Assembly (NCBI GenBank): GCA_905197115.1
Contig: CAJJXN010000001.1
Span: forward strand, 1 to 64,000
DNA length: 64,000 nt
Source of the DNA: an uncultured Bacillota bacterium
GTDB taxonomy: Bacteria > Bacillota_I > Bacilli_A > RFN20 > CAG-631
Direction: 5' to 3'
In this document: in pieces, positions 43,618 through 52,993 of the stretch
Position numbering within the stretch: the stretch's first letter is position 1
How the letters are laid out: every line of letters begins with the position of its first letter
Position numbers and translations under genes: made by a program
Notes under the pieces: model-generated
Told to the model about the DNA's origin: nothing
Database searches by the model: none
Seen by the model: only the letters and a program-made list of their open reading frames with translations

Positions 43618-45675
43618 ATGAAGAAAAAAATTTTAATGTACGCAGCTTTAGCAGCAGCAACTACGTTTACTTATGGTTGTAACAAATCAGAAGAAAACAA
43701 TCAAGTCGTTGTAAGTGGAATTACAATCACTTCAAAAAACAATGTAAGAGAAATTAAAGTTGATGAAACCCTTCAATTAACAGCTACGGTTTATCCAAAA
43801 GGTGCATCTCAAGAAATTGCTTGGACATCGAATGATGAAACAAAAGCGAGTGTTGATGGTAAAGGGTTAGTGACGGCATTAAATGATGGAATGGTAAGCA
43901 TTAAAGCTACATCTGTTGTGGCTCCATCTATTTCGCAAGTTTTTTCGTTAGTTATTAAAGAAAAGGACGTTGTAGTTGTTAATCCTACTTCTGTTTCAAT
44001 TCAGTCAGAAGGAAATGTAACAGCTTTGAAAGCAGGAGAAAAATTAGTTTTGACTGCTACAGTTTATCCCTCAGATGCTTCTCAAAATGTAGAATGGTCT
44101 TCTAGTGATGAAACGATTGCTACAGTAAAAAGAGGAGAAGTAACGGGTTTAAAAGAAGGAAATGTTACAATTAAAGCTACCGCAAAAGATAAGAGTGACA
44201 TTTTTGGAACGATTCAATTAGAAGTTACAAAATCAGACGATCCAATTATTACAAAAGATTGGGCAGCAATGAGTTATACAACACATGAAGCATTTATGGC
44301 AAGTGAAAATGAAACACCTACAAAAATCAAAGGAATAGTCACATATGTCATTCCGAGTGCCGATACAAATGTTTCCTACTATATTCAAAATGGTGTAGAT
44401 GGATATTATATTTATCAACAAAATAAATCTACTTTCCCAGTTGAACTTGGAAAATGTTACGAAGTGGGTGGATTTAAAAAATACTATAATGGTTTAAATG
44501 AAATTATTAATGTAGAATATTTTAAAGAATTAAATGAAACTTTAAGTTATTCAGTAACAGATTTAAATGATAAAGACCCATCTTTAAAAGAAGCAATGGA
44601 TCCATACCATAATTCTTATGTAAGTGGAAAAGGACAATTAAATAGAATTCCATCAATTGGAACAAAAGCGTATAATGTTGAATTAAATGTCAATGAACAT
44701 ACGACTACTTTACGCGTAGACCCAGCAAATATGTTGAAAGCTGAATTCGATGCTATCAGTCAAGAATTTGCGAAATTAGTAGTTGGATCAACGGTTGAAT
44801 TTAAAGGATTTATGTCTGCTTATGGTTATGGAAAACCATCTAACCAAATTCAAATTGTAAAATTAGAAGATTTAAAATTTGAAGAAGTAAAACCAGCCGA
44901 TATGCTTAATGCAGCAAAAGATGCATTAGCAATTAAAACTTCATTTATGGTAGAAGAAACGAGTATTGAACTTCCTACCACAATGAGTTTATCTGAAGAT
45001 ATTGTTATTTCTTGGGAAAGTGACAATGCTATTATAGATGTGACAAATAAGACGATAACACATCCAAATGATGACACAATTGTGACATTAACAGCAACTT
45101 TAACACATAAAAAAGATACAAGTTTAAGTGTTTCTAAAGAATTTAAGGTAAGTGTATTTGGAACTGTATTTGAACATGAAGAATTAATTTCATTTGATTT
45201 AGACGATGCAGAAGCAGCAAATGACCAATCTTATGGTAATTCTCCAACAAAAAGTAGTTATAAAGCAGGTGTGGTTAATCTTGGAACGCCAAAAGCTAAT
45301 TGGTTATTACAAAATGCTTTAATTTCTTCTACTAGTAGTGATCGTTATGAAGGTATATTTTCTATTCGTGCTCAAGCAGGAAAAACACATGCTGAAACAG
45401 GTAGAGTAGAAATTCAACAAGATGGAGAATATAACTATATTCAATTTTTAGCTGCAGTATATGGAAATGACCCAATGGGAGTACAACTTGGCATTGAATA
45501 TTCTCTTGATTCAGGTACTACTTGGGTAGATACAAACTCTATTATTACGTTGACAAGTGCACAATTACAATTAACTCGTTTAGCTTTGCCAGGTGGTGTA
45601 AAACGAGTAGCTATTTATGTTGTAGCTAATTCTGGAAAACGAGTAAATATTGATAGTATCAAATTATTTAAATAG
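43618..45675 (+). CDS. multidomain surface lipoprotein with BIG2 Ig-like and OB-like domains
   Basis: 685 aa. Lipobox TYGC at about residue 21. Two BIG_2 Ig-like domains follow (about 32-115 and 122-203, each with 'TVYP..ASQ...W.S.DE..A.V...G.V..L..G..I.A'). Next is a ~220-residue OB-like region (WAAMSYTTHEAFMAS..., IKGIVTYVI...), an atrophied Ig-like domain (about 425-520) and a C-terminal beta-sandwich (about 525-685). OB domains of this type accompany extracellular nucleases, but no catalytic motif is seen here. It is 18 nt upstream of the MBL lipoprotein, so the two are co-transcribed. Confidence 0.75.
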   Translation: MKKKILMYAALAAATTFTYGCNKSEENNQVVVSGITITSKNNVREIKVDETLQLTATVYPKGASQEIAWTSNDETKASVDGKGLVTALNDGMVSIKATSVVAPSISQVFSLVIKEKDVVVVNPTSVSIQSEGNVTALKAGEKLVLTATVYPSDASQNVEWSSSDETIATVKRGEVTGLKEGNVTIKATAKDKSDIFGTIQLEVTKSDDPIITKDWAAMSYTTHEAFMASENETPTKIKGIVTYVIPSADTNVSYYIQNGVDGYYIYQQNKSTFPVELGKCYEVGGFKKYYNGLNEIINVEYFKELNETLSYSVTDLNDKDPSLKEAMDPYHNSYVSGKGQLNRIPSIGTKAYNVELNVNEHTTTLRVDPANMLKAEFDAISQEFAKLVVGSTVEFKGFMSAYGYGKPSNQIQIVKLEDLKFEEVKPADMLNAAKDALAIKTSFMVEETSIELPTTMSLSEDIVISWESDNAIIDVTNKTITHPNDDTIVTLTATLTHKKDTSLSVSKEFKVSVFGTVFEHEELISFDLDDAEAANDQSYGNSPTKSSYKAGVVNLGTPKANWLLQNALISSTSSDRYEGIFSIRAQAGKTHAETGRVEIQQDGEYNYIQFLAAVYGNDPMGVQLGIEYSLDSGTTWVDTNSIITLTSAQLQLTRLALPGGVKRVAIYVVANSGKRVNIDSIKLFK

Positions 45676-45693
45676 TTTTAAAGGTAGTATTTT

Positions 45694-47184
45694 ATGAAAA
45701 AAAGAACATTATTATTAATTACTTCTTTATTATTTGCAAGTTCATGCAATCAACAAAATTCTTCAAAAGAGAGTAATGTGCAACCCCCTTTAACATCTAT
45801 CGATATTTTAAAAGATACTTATTCTGTTAACGAATTAAATGTCTTAGTTGGAGATACTTTTAAATTAGAAGTAAATTCTTCAATCAATTCAAATGATTTA
45901 AAATGGGAAAGTTCAAATCAAAATATTATTAAAATTGATGATAAAGGAAATGTGGAAGTTTTAGAGAAAGGAACGGCAATTATTACCGTAACTTTAAAAG
46001 ATTTTGCTTATATTACAGATAGTATTTATGTCATTGCGACAAGAAAAGTAGAACAATTAGGCGTGGGCTCAGGTAAATCAAAAGAAGATCCTATATTTAA
46101 AGGAAACGAAGGAGAAGACGAGCCTATTGAAGTTTATTTTATTGAAATGCAACATATCTATGCGGATTCTATCTTTATTAAAAAAGGAAATGTAGAAGTT
46201 TTAATTGATGCAGGATATGCTTATGATGGAAAATTTGTCAATCAGTTATTGACTGAAAAAGTCGCCGACAAACGTTTGGATGTATTCATGGCTTCACATA
46301 GCGATGGGGATCATGTAGATGGAATTGCCAATGCTTTAGAAACTATGGATGATATTTCTTTAATGATTGATTATGGTGGAGTAGGTGGGGGCAATGTTTT
46401 AGCTACTCGAAATAAATATAAAGAAAAAGGCATGCAATATTACTCTGCTTATGATTGTGTAAATCATGTAAATGGAGCAGTAGATCGTTATTATTTAACG
46501 GAAGAATTTTATGTAGATGTATTAAATACAGGAAGTTATATTACAAATGACAAATCCAATGCATCTAACCCTGCTTCTTTAGCTGTACTATTTACATATA
46601 AAGATTTTAAATTTTTTACTGCAGGAGATTTAACCACAGAATCTGAAAAAAAATTAATGATGAACGAAGACTTGCCAGAAGTTACCTTATACAAGGCTTC
46701 ACATCATGGCTCACATGGTTCAAATAGTCAAGAATTACTCGATACGTTAAATCCTAAAGGAGTGGCAATTTCTGCCGCACGTGCAAACCAATATAATGAT
46801 ACACCAGGTGCTCCTCAACAAAATAAAACTTATAACTTAAATGCTGCGTCAGGACATCCAGCAGCAGCGGCTATTGAAAGAATATATAAAGCTCCAAATA
46901 TTTCACAAAATTTAAATGTTTATTGGAGTGCGATTAATGGAACGATGAAATTTACCTCTTTTGGAAAAGATGAATTCGTATTTAATGGTTCACCAACAAA
47001 AAAAGGATATTATGATTTGACTTTAACGGATAATACACCAGTATGGAATGAGACTTTGAAAGATTTTGAAAATAAAGTTACTGGTGAAGAAAATTTAAGA
47101 TTACATGAAACAAAAGTATTTGAATTTAGAAATTATATTCAGTATTTACCTAAGTGGGCACAAGATGAATACTTTTCTAAATAA
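45694..47184 (+). CDS. lipoprotein with Ig-like and ComEC-like MBL hydrolase domains
   Basis: 496 aa. Lipobox ASSC (about residue 18), a BIG_2-like Ig domain (about 33-110), then a metallo-beta-lactamase domain of the ComEC/Rec2 C-terminal type. HSDGDHVDGI replaces HxHxDH (metal ligands), TAGDLTTESE follows, and then KASHHGSHGSNS. The membrane channel part of ComEC is absent. Likely a cell-surface hydrolase, possibly of DNA or phosphodiesters (inference from ComEC). Partner of the upstream lipoprotein. Confidence 0.75.
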   Translation: MKKRTLLLITSLLFASSCNQQNSSKESNVQPPLTSIDILKDTYSVNELNVLVGDTFKLEVNSSINSNDLKWESSNQNIIKIDDKGNVEVLEKGTAIITVTLKDFAYITDSIYVIATRKVEQLGVGSGKSKEDPIFKGNEGEDEPIEVYFIEMQHIYADSIFIKKGNVEVLIDAGYAYDGKFVNQLLTEKVADKRLDVFMASHSDGDHVDGIANALETMDDISLMIDYGGVGGGNVLATRNKYKEKGMQYYSAYDCVNHVNGAVDRYYLTEEFYVDVLNTGSYITNDKSNASNPASLAVLFTYKDFKFFTAGDLTTESEKKLMMNEDLPEVTLYKASHHGSHGSNSQELLDTLNPKGVAISAARANQYNDTPGAPQQNKTYNLNAASGHPAAAAIERIYKAPNISQNLNVYWSAINGTMKFTSFGKDEFVFNGSPTKKGYYDLTLTDNTPVWNETLKDFENKVTGEENLRLHETKVFEFRNYIQYLPKWAQDEYFSK

Positions 47185-47196
47185 AATCTAATTATT

Positions 47197-47232
47197 AAAA
47201 GAGTTTTGAAACAACGTTTCAAACTCTTTTTT
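47197..47232 (+). terminator. terminator of the lipoprotein pair
   Basis: AAAAGAGTTTTGAAAC / GTTTCAAACTCTTTT long stem, T-run. Confidence 0.9.
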
Positions 47233-47289
47233 GATTAAAAATAATCTAGTTTGCTAAAAAAAGAGTATAATGATAAAGAGGTGAATAAA

Positions 47290-48516
47290 ATGAAAAAAAG
47301 TGATTTAAAAAAATACGCAAAAACCATCGTTAAAATGGGTGCAAATATTAAACCAGGACAAGATGCAATTATTGTGTCAAGTGTAAATAATGTGGAACTT
47401 GTTCGTTTAATTGTTGAAGAAGCATATAAAGCAAAAGCGAGAAAAGTAATTGTAGAATGGAACGATGATGCGATTACGAAAATGAATTATACTTATCAAA
47501 GTTTAGAAACTTTATCTGAATATCCAAAATATGCAGAAGAAAAATTAAAATATCGCAGTGAAACATTACCTGCTATGATTTATATTAAATCAAGTGATCC
47601 TGATGCAATGAAAGGTGTGGATCAAGATAAAATTCGTCAAGCACGTATGGCTCAATATCCAATTACTAAACCTTACTCAGATGCTATGGATAATAAATAT
47701 CAATGGACAATTGTGGCGGCTGCAAGTTTAGAATGGGCACAAAAAGTATTTCCAAACGAAAAGCCTAAAATTGCGGTTAAAAAACTTTGGGATGCGATTT
47801 TAAAATCAGCACGTATGGATGGTAAAAATCCAATTCAAGATTGGAAAAAACATAACGAAGATTTAGCTAAAAGATGCGAATATCTAAATAATTTAGATAT
47901 TGACTTTTTGCAATACAACTCAAGTAATGGTACAGATTTGAAATTAAAAATCATGCCAGGAACTTTATTTATGGGTGGTGGAGAAACTACTTTAAAAGGA
48001 CGTTACTTTAATCCAAATATGCCAACAGAGGAATGTTTTGGCATTCCTGATAAAAATGGTGTAGATGGAATTGTGTATTCGTCTAAACCATTATCCTATA
48101 ATGGTGAGTTAATTGAAGATTTCAATTTACGATTTGAAAAAGGTAAAGTAGTAGAAGTACATGCAAAAAAAGGAGAAGAATTATTAAAGCAAATGGTGAG
48201 TATGGATGAAGGAGCATCTCGATTAGGGGAAGTAGCTTTAGTTCCATATGACTCTCCTATTTCTCAATCTAAAATTTTATTTTACAACACATTATTTGAC
48301 GAAAACGCAAGTTGTCATTTAGCATTAGGAAGAGCTTTTTCTAATAACATTAAAGGATATGAAAAGATGAGTCTAGAGGAAATTGAAAAATTTGGTATTA
48401 ATGATTCCATGATTCATGTCGATTTTATGATTGGAACGAAAGATTTGCAAATTGTGGCAACTACAAGAGACCATAAACAAGTCGTGATTTTTAAAGATGG
48501 TAATTGGGCTTTTTAA
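47290..48516 (+). CDS. M29-family aminopeptidase (AmpS/PepS type)
   Basis: 408-aa cytoplasmic metallo-aminopeptidase. M29 metal and catalytic residues can be seen: MPTEECFGIPD, DEGASRLGEVAL, NTLFDENASCHLALG and HVDFMIG. ATG at 47290 with GAGGTG upstream; the longer frame extends into the leader. Removes N-terminal residues from peptides. Monocistronic. Confidence 0.92.
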   Translation: MKKSDLKKYAKTIVKMGANIKPGQDAIIVSSVNNVELVRLIVEEAYKAKARKVIVEWNDDAITKMNYTYQSLETLSEYPKYAEEKLKYRSETLPAMIYIKSSDPDAMKGVDQDKIRQARMAQYPITKPYSDAMDNKYQWTIVAAASLEWAQKVFPNEKPKIAVKKLWDAILKSARMDGKNPIQDWKKHNEDLAKRCEYLNNLDIDFLQYNSSNGTDLKLKIMPGTLFMGGGETTLKGRYFNPNMPTEECFGIPDKNGVDGIVYSSKPLSYNGELIEDFNLRFEKGKVVEVHAKKGEELLKQMVSMDEGASRLGEVALVPYDSPISQSKILFYNTLFDENASCHLALGRAFSNNIKGYEKMSLEEIEKFGINDSMIHVDFMIGTKDLQIVATTRDHKQVVIFKDGNWAF

Positions 48517-48546
48517 AAGAGATATTTAAAATTATCTCTTTTTTTT
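48515..48546 (+). terminator. terminator of the aminopeptidase gene
   Basis: AAAAGAGATA / TATCTCTTTT hairpin with T-run. Confidence 0.8.
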
Positions 48547-48598
48547 CTTTTTTAATTTTGTTAGAATCAAAAATAGGAAAGATTTAAAGGAGAAAAAA

Positions 48599-50047
48599 AT
48601 GAAAACATATGATTATTATTGCACTTGGCAAGCTCAAAATATTTATTGTCAAGTAAAAGGTGTCAGTAATAGAGATTATTTAGATGAAGAAGCTCTTTTT
48701 AAAGAAAATGGACTTGTACATGCATATCCTGAGTTTAGGCAGGATTTGTATTTTGTTTTAGATGATGGGTGGGATGTTCCTTATAGTTATAATGTGAAAG
48801 AGGAGTATCCATTTGCCTCTCATGAAATAAAAAAAGATCGTTTTAAAAGTTTTAAAGGTACTCCCCAAGAAAAATTAAAACAAATGGTCGATAAAATTAT
48901 GTCTTATGGTTGGAAAGGTGTTGGTATTTGGGTATGTGCTCAAGGTAGTAATAAAGCTTATAAACGCTCTATAAAAGGCTTAAAAAGTTTTTTTAAAAAA
49001 CGTCTTGAATGGTCCAAGTATGCGAAAATTGCCTATTGGAAAGTTGACTGGGGAATTTATTGTAATGAATATTCATTTCGAAAAATGTTAACTCAATTGG
49101 CTAATGAGATTTATCCAGAATTGATTATTGAAAATTGTATGTGCATAGGGCCAGTTAATGGTTTTAATGATTCAGAAGAAGAAAATTTAAAATACCAATT
49201 TCCATGGAATAAAAATCAAAAAAAATATATCGATAAAGTAAACCAAATTTCAGAAGTTTTTAGAAGTTATGATGTTACCGAAGAATTATCGTCTACGACA
49301 ACCTTAGCAAGATTAGCATATTTATTAAAGCAACAACATAGCATCATCAATTGCGAAGATGAAGTATATATGGGGGCAATTTTAGGATGTTCTTTAGGAA
49401 TAGAAAGAAACAAGATGTGTATTGAAGCGAATATTGCACCCAAAACTTCCTTTCATTATCGTAGCAATGAAACTTTAGCGGCTTTACGATATCGAAGAAT
49501 TTCTCCATGTTTTGCTAAAGGAAAATTACAAATATCTAAAGAAACATTTTTAGATGAGTTTTTATTTGACTCTTATTGGAGTCCAAGTGTGGATCATCAA
49601 CTTGTTAAGCAACTTTGTCCGGCAAGAATTGCAAGAAATACAAAATTGCCAAAAGTAATGAAGATTAAAGAAGTTCCGTATGTTGTTTGCTGCAAAGACT
49701 TTAATCATAATTATGCTATAGGAACATTTAAACGACTTAATCATGAAGAAGATGAAAAATATGCAGTTAACGTATCCGTTGAAATAGATGAAATTGTGAA
49801 TCATATTGCAGTTTTTTCTAATCATATTCAAACTCTAAAGATCGCTTTTCCTTCAAATATTATAGTAAAGAAATTTATTTTAATTGATTTAATTCATAAT
49901 ACACAAATAGATGTTACGAAAAAAATAAAAGTAAAAAATCAAAAAATGATTTTTCCATTTGGAGAACTTACAAAAGATTTTTATAGTGATGATGATTCCA
50001 CGAAAGCGTATATGCTTCAATTCGTAAAAGAGGAATCTAAAATTTAA
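48599..50047 (+). CDS. putative intracellular alpha-galactosidase-like glycosidase
   Basis: 482-aa soluble protein. The middle resembles clan GH-D (GH27/GH36/melibiase) TIM barrels: LYFVLDDGWDVPY (substrate Asp pair), GWKGVGIWV, then AYWKVDWG (usual nucleophile 'KxDxG') and a later ELSSTTTLARLAYLL. A C-terminal beta domain (about 350-480) is typical. No signal peptide. The acid/base Asp is not clearly placed. Family membership is likely, but the exact sugar is unknown. Monocistronic with GGAG upstream. Confidence 0.55.
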   Translation: MKTYDYYCTWQAQNIYCQVKGVSNRDYLDEEALFKENGLVHAYPEFRQDLYFVLDDGWDVPYSYNVKEEYPFASHEIKKDRFKSFKGTPQEKLKQMVDKIMSYGWKGVGIWVCAQGSNKAYKRSIKGLKSFFKKRLEWSKYAKIAYWKVDWGIYCNEYSFRKMLTQLANEIYPELIIENCMCIGPVNGFNDSEEENLKYQFPWNKNQKKYIDKVNQISEVFRSYDVTEELSSTTTLARLAYLLKQQHSIINCEDEVYMGAILGCSLGIERNKMCIEANIAPKTSFHYRSNETLAALRYRRISPCFAKGKLQISKETFLDEFLFDSYWSPSVDHQLVKQLCPARIARNTKLPKVMKIKEVPYVVCCKDFNHNYAIGTFKRLNHEEDEKYAVNVSVEIDEIVNHIAVFSNHIQTLKIAFPSNIIVKKFILIDLIHNTQIDVTKKIKVKNQKMIFPFGELTKDFYSDDDSTKAYMLQFVKEESKI

Positions 50048-50049
50048 AA

Positions 50050-50084
50050 TAAAAAGAAAGTATAACTTTTGTACTTTCTTTTTT
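50050..50084. terminator. bidirectional terminator
   Basis: AAAGAAAGTA / TACTTTCTTT stem between the convergent glycosidase and Ntn-hydrolase genes. Confidence 0.8.
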
Positions 50085-50097
50085 ATGTAACTATTTT

Positions 50098-51075
50098 TTA
50101 ATAGTTTTGATAATGAATATAAGTATCATGAATTAAATGATAATAAATTAATTTAGATGAGTTTAAATTTTCTAAAAGTAAGTTTACTGCATTATATTGA
50201 GTATTATCATAAGTTTTATAATAAAAAACTTTTTCTTGAGGATCCATACAACAAGTATAAATTGTATAATCACATAAGTTATCTTGAGTAAAAACGGTTC
50301 CTTTTAATACACTTACTGAACTCAAAACTTGAAAACATAATGAAATTGCCGCCATTTTTTCCTTAACTGGCAAAGCATTATATAATAAAAAAGTTGCTCG
50401 TACAAAGCGAGAAGTGGGAGAAAAATCTCCCGGCAAGAACATACTTCCCATTCCATTACCATAAGGTTGTAAAGGTAAAGGTTTGAAACTATTACTTGGA
50501 AATTTATTCGATAAACCAATATAATTGTTTAAATTTTCTTTATGAAAGGTAAATTGAGGACTATTTGTTAGGACATTAAAAGGATTGTCATAAATTTCTA
50601 ATTTTCCTTGAATCGGTTCTACAACTATCGTTTCTTTTTTATCACTAATCATCCAATGAAGAGGAGGTAAAGGTAATTCATCATTAAAGGTTCTATCGAC
50701 TAAATTACAATTTTTGAGTAATTCCCTTGCTTCTAAAACGGTTTTACATTGCAATAAAATATAAGGGATAAATTCATATGGAGAAACATTTCTTTTATTT
50801 GGCATATAGGGCGGGTAATAAGCATAAATTGGAAAATTTAAAGCAGCGATGCATAGTCCATGCTCATTCATCCCTTCAGCATATAGAGGATAATCGTTTT
50901 CTAATTTTGCCATTCCAATCATAGCATAATGATGCTCTAAATTGGGTTCACAAGAAAATTTGAATAAATAATTTCTAGGTGTGATGACAATTGTTTCTCC
51001 AAAATTAAGAGGATTATCTAAAGTTCGACCAAAATAAAACTCATCATTATTTAACCATTTTATACTTGTGCACAT
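50098..51075 (-). CDS. choloylglycine hydrolase family protein (bile-salt hydrolase-like)
   Basis: 325-aa Ntn-type amidase. Cys2 (after Met1) is the nucleophile; FGRTLDN supplies the Arg and Asp; EGMNEHGLCIAALNFP carries the Asn; VLTNSPQF the second Asn; and GDFSPTSRFVRATF the Arg. All residues needed for autocatalytic N-terminal Cys hydrolases are present. Bile-salt hydrolase versus penicillin V acylase cannot be decided; the former would fit a gut habitat. No signal peptide. Confidence 0.85.
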   Translation of the reverse strand: MCTSIKWLNNDEFYFGRTLDNPLNFGETIVITPRNYLFKFSCEPNLEHHYAMIGMAKLENDYPLYAEGMNEHGLCIAALNFPIYAYYPPYMPNKRNVSPYEFIPYILLQCKTVLEARELLKNCNLVDRTFNDELPLPPLHWMISDKKETIVVEPIQGKLEIYDNPFNVLTNSPQFTFHKENLNNYIGLSNKFPSNSFKPLPLQPYGNGMGSMFLPGDFSPTSRFVRATFLLYNALPVKEKMAAISLCFQVLSSVSVLKGTVFTQDNLCDYTIYTCCMDPQEKVFYYKTYDNTQYNAVNLLLENLNSSKLIYYHLIHDTYIHYQNY

Positions 51076-51187
51076 AAAAACACCCTTTCTCTATAAAAGG
51101 GTATGAAATAAGAATAGCTAAAATGATAAAAATCTAATTTCTTTTTATATAATAATTTGTTAGAATTTAATCAATGAAGGTGATTAT

Positions 51188-51757
51188 ATGCAAAATAGAA
51201 AATATCTAATTGGAATAGCTGGTGGATCCGCCAGTGGCAAAACAACTTTTAGTGAACAATTCAAATCAACCTTAAATAAATATCAGGTGAAAATTATTCA
51301 TATGGATGATTATTTTAAAGAAGACAATTTGCGTCCTATGGTTACTTCATTTTTAAATAATCAATCATATCGAGACGATAATCACCCAACTTCTTTTAAT
51401 TTAACTAAATTATACACAGATTTGAATCAATTTAAAGAGGAATCTTATGATATCATTATTATTGAAGGTCTTTTTACTTTGTGGGATGAAAATATATATA
51501 ATCAGTTGGATTTAAAACTTTTCATCGATTGCCCTGCAGATGAAAGAATTGTTCGACGTTTAAAAAGAAATATGCAAAGAGGGTTAAGTTTTGATGAAAT
51601 AAGTGAAGTATATTTAAATTTAGTTCGTTTTAGACATGCAGAATATGTTGAACCTTCAAAATGGAAAGCAGATATTATTGTTCCGGGTATGAAATCTTTT
51701 GATTCCATTATTCAAATTATTTGTGAAAACATAGATAATCAATTAGAAATAAAATAA
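51188..51757 (+). CDS. uridine-kinase-like P-loop kinase
   Basis: 189 aa. Walker A GGSASGKTTF (about 11-20), MDDYFKEDN and the DDNHPTSFNLTKL lid as in uridine kinases (there 'DHPDAFD'), and ADERIVRRLKR-type LID Arg. About 20 residues shorter than Udk. A nucleoside or related small-molecule kinase; uridine is the likeliest substrate. GGTGATT upstream; own terminator. Confidence 0.75.
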   Translation: MQNRKYLIGIAGGSASGKTTFSEQFKSTLNKYQVKIIHMDDYFKEDNLRPMVTSFLNNQSYRDDNHPTSFNLTKLYTDLNQFKEESYDIIIIEGLFTLWDENIYNQLDLKLFIDCPADERIVRRLKRNMQRGLSFDEISEVYLNLVRFRHAEYVEPSKWKADIIVPGMKSFDSIIQIICENIDNQLEIK

Positions 51758-51785
51758 AAAAGTTCCTTTTAATAGGAACTTTTTG
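51756..51785 (+). terminator. terminator of the kinase gene
   Basis: AAAAGTTCC / GGAACTTTT hairpin with flanking A- and T-runs. Confidence 0.85.
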
Positions 51786-51804
51786 TATAAAAATCACTTG
51801 AATA

Positions 51805-51990
51805 TTATAAAACCAATGCTTTTTTTGGACAAAAGTTAGAACATTTTCCGCATCGAATACATTTACTATAATCAATTTGTGGTGCTTCATGTTCTTTTTG
51901 TATTAAAGCACCAACAGGACAAACCTTTACAGCAGGGCATTTGTGATTTTGAGGGCAGTTTTCAATAATAATTTTTAATTTTTTTTCCAT
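51805..51990 (-). CDS. two-cluster ferredoxin-like protein
   Basis: 61 aa. CIRCGKCSNFCP is a complete [4Fe-4S] motif. An unusual first motif CPQNHKCPAVKVCP (Cys-X5-Cys-X5-Cys-Pro) could hold a second cluster. This wider first motif is found in a group of small ferredoxin-like proteins of anaerobes. Electron carrier; partner unknown. AGGAG upstream. Confidence 0.8.
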   Translation of the reverse strand: MEKKLKIIIENCPQNHKCPAVKVCPVGALIQKEHEAPQIDYSKCIRCGKCSNFCPKKALVL

Positions 51991-52121
51991 GAATGTTTAC
52001 TCCTTTAAATAACTACTTTTTTATTATACCAAATATATTATTTTTAGTCATTATTTGAACAATTTTAAGTTATTAATTTATGCTACGCTAAACAAAATAT
52101 TATTATATTTTAATATGTTAA

Positions 52122-52568
52122 TCATTGAGTTTCTATATGTTTATTGTAAATTACAAAATGATGAAAACCATTTTTTGTATCTATTAAAAATCTCCATTGC
52201 TCTTGTTCTTCAACGTAATGGTGATAGCCATTAGAAACGAAAATTTCTATTGTAATGCCATTATCTAAAATCAAGGTTAAGTCATATGTATTGCTAAATA
52301 AAACTTTTACAACAATGCCATTTATTATTTCTTTTTTATATTTATTAAAGAAATACCATTCATCATTATTAACATCCTCTTTTTCATCCCAACTTTGATA
52401 ATCATATGTAGTAAACAGGATATCATTCTCTTTTTTTATTCTTGCAAAAGTTTGACAATGAATGTTACATTTTCCAAAATCTAATTGTATCATTTGACAA
52501 GCTAAATTGATTTTTTCTAATTTCATACCAATTAAATTATTTAAATAATTTTGTAATGTTTTTTCCAT
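52122..52568 (-). CDS. hypothetical soluble protein
   Basis: 148 aa, no signal or TM. Beta-rich, with KVLFSNTYDLTLILDNGITI and HHYVEEQEQWRF; the C-terminal EQWR pattern recalls small immunity-type proteins such as DUF6188, but this is weak. The neighbourhood of small hypothetical genes with low conservation is typical of an accessory region. Confidence 0.5.
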   Translation of the reverse strand: MEKTLQNYLNNLIGMKLEKINLACQMIQLDFGKCNIHCQTFARIKKENDILFTTYDYQSWDEKEDVNNDEWYFFNKYKKEIINGIVVKVLFSNTYDLTLILDNGITIEIFVSNGYHHYVEEQEQWRFLIDTKNGFHHFVIYNKHIETQ

Positions 52569-52798
52569 AGCAAAAGTTCACTCCTATCTATCCTATTAAA
52601 TTTATTAATTATATCAAAGCTTGTTTAATATCTTTATTGTTTCGATTTGATATTTTGCAATTTGGTCTTTCACTTTGTAAATCACCACCAAATATAATTT
52701 ACTAAATGGTCTATTTTTTCTATATAGCGTTCAAGACAACAAATATTATAGTGAGCATAATCTTCAATAAAAAATTTATCTGTTTTATTTTATTTGGT

Positions 52799-52993
52799 TC
52801 ATTTATACCTTTTATTGAATTCCTCCATTTGGTCTTTTATTTCAGTATAATTAATATGATAATGAGTATAATTACAATAACGTTTTTTAAATTTTAAATG
52901 TTCATGAAGAACATAAACTTCATGCAAATCTATATAATAAGTAAACTTTTGTTTACCCAGATACCATACTATTTGGTTATCACTAAATTCAAA
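52799..52993 (-). pseudogene. startless fragment in frame after the next gene's stop
   Basis: After the TAA of the 52994-53503 gene, the same frame stays open for 64 codons: FEFSDNQIVWYLGKQKF, then TYYIDLHEVYVLHEHLKFKK and on to NKRYK-stop. No start codon. Either a gene remnant or a C-terminal domain cut off by a new stop. The remaining 200 bp up to 52569 hold nothing recognisable. Confidence 0.45.

Noticed and set aside
52706..52897. Plus-strand 63-codon hydrophobic open frame
   Set aside because: Antisense to the startless protein-like fragment at 52799-52993; no ribosome site.
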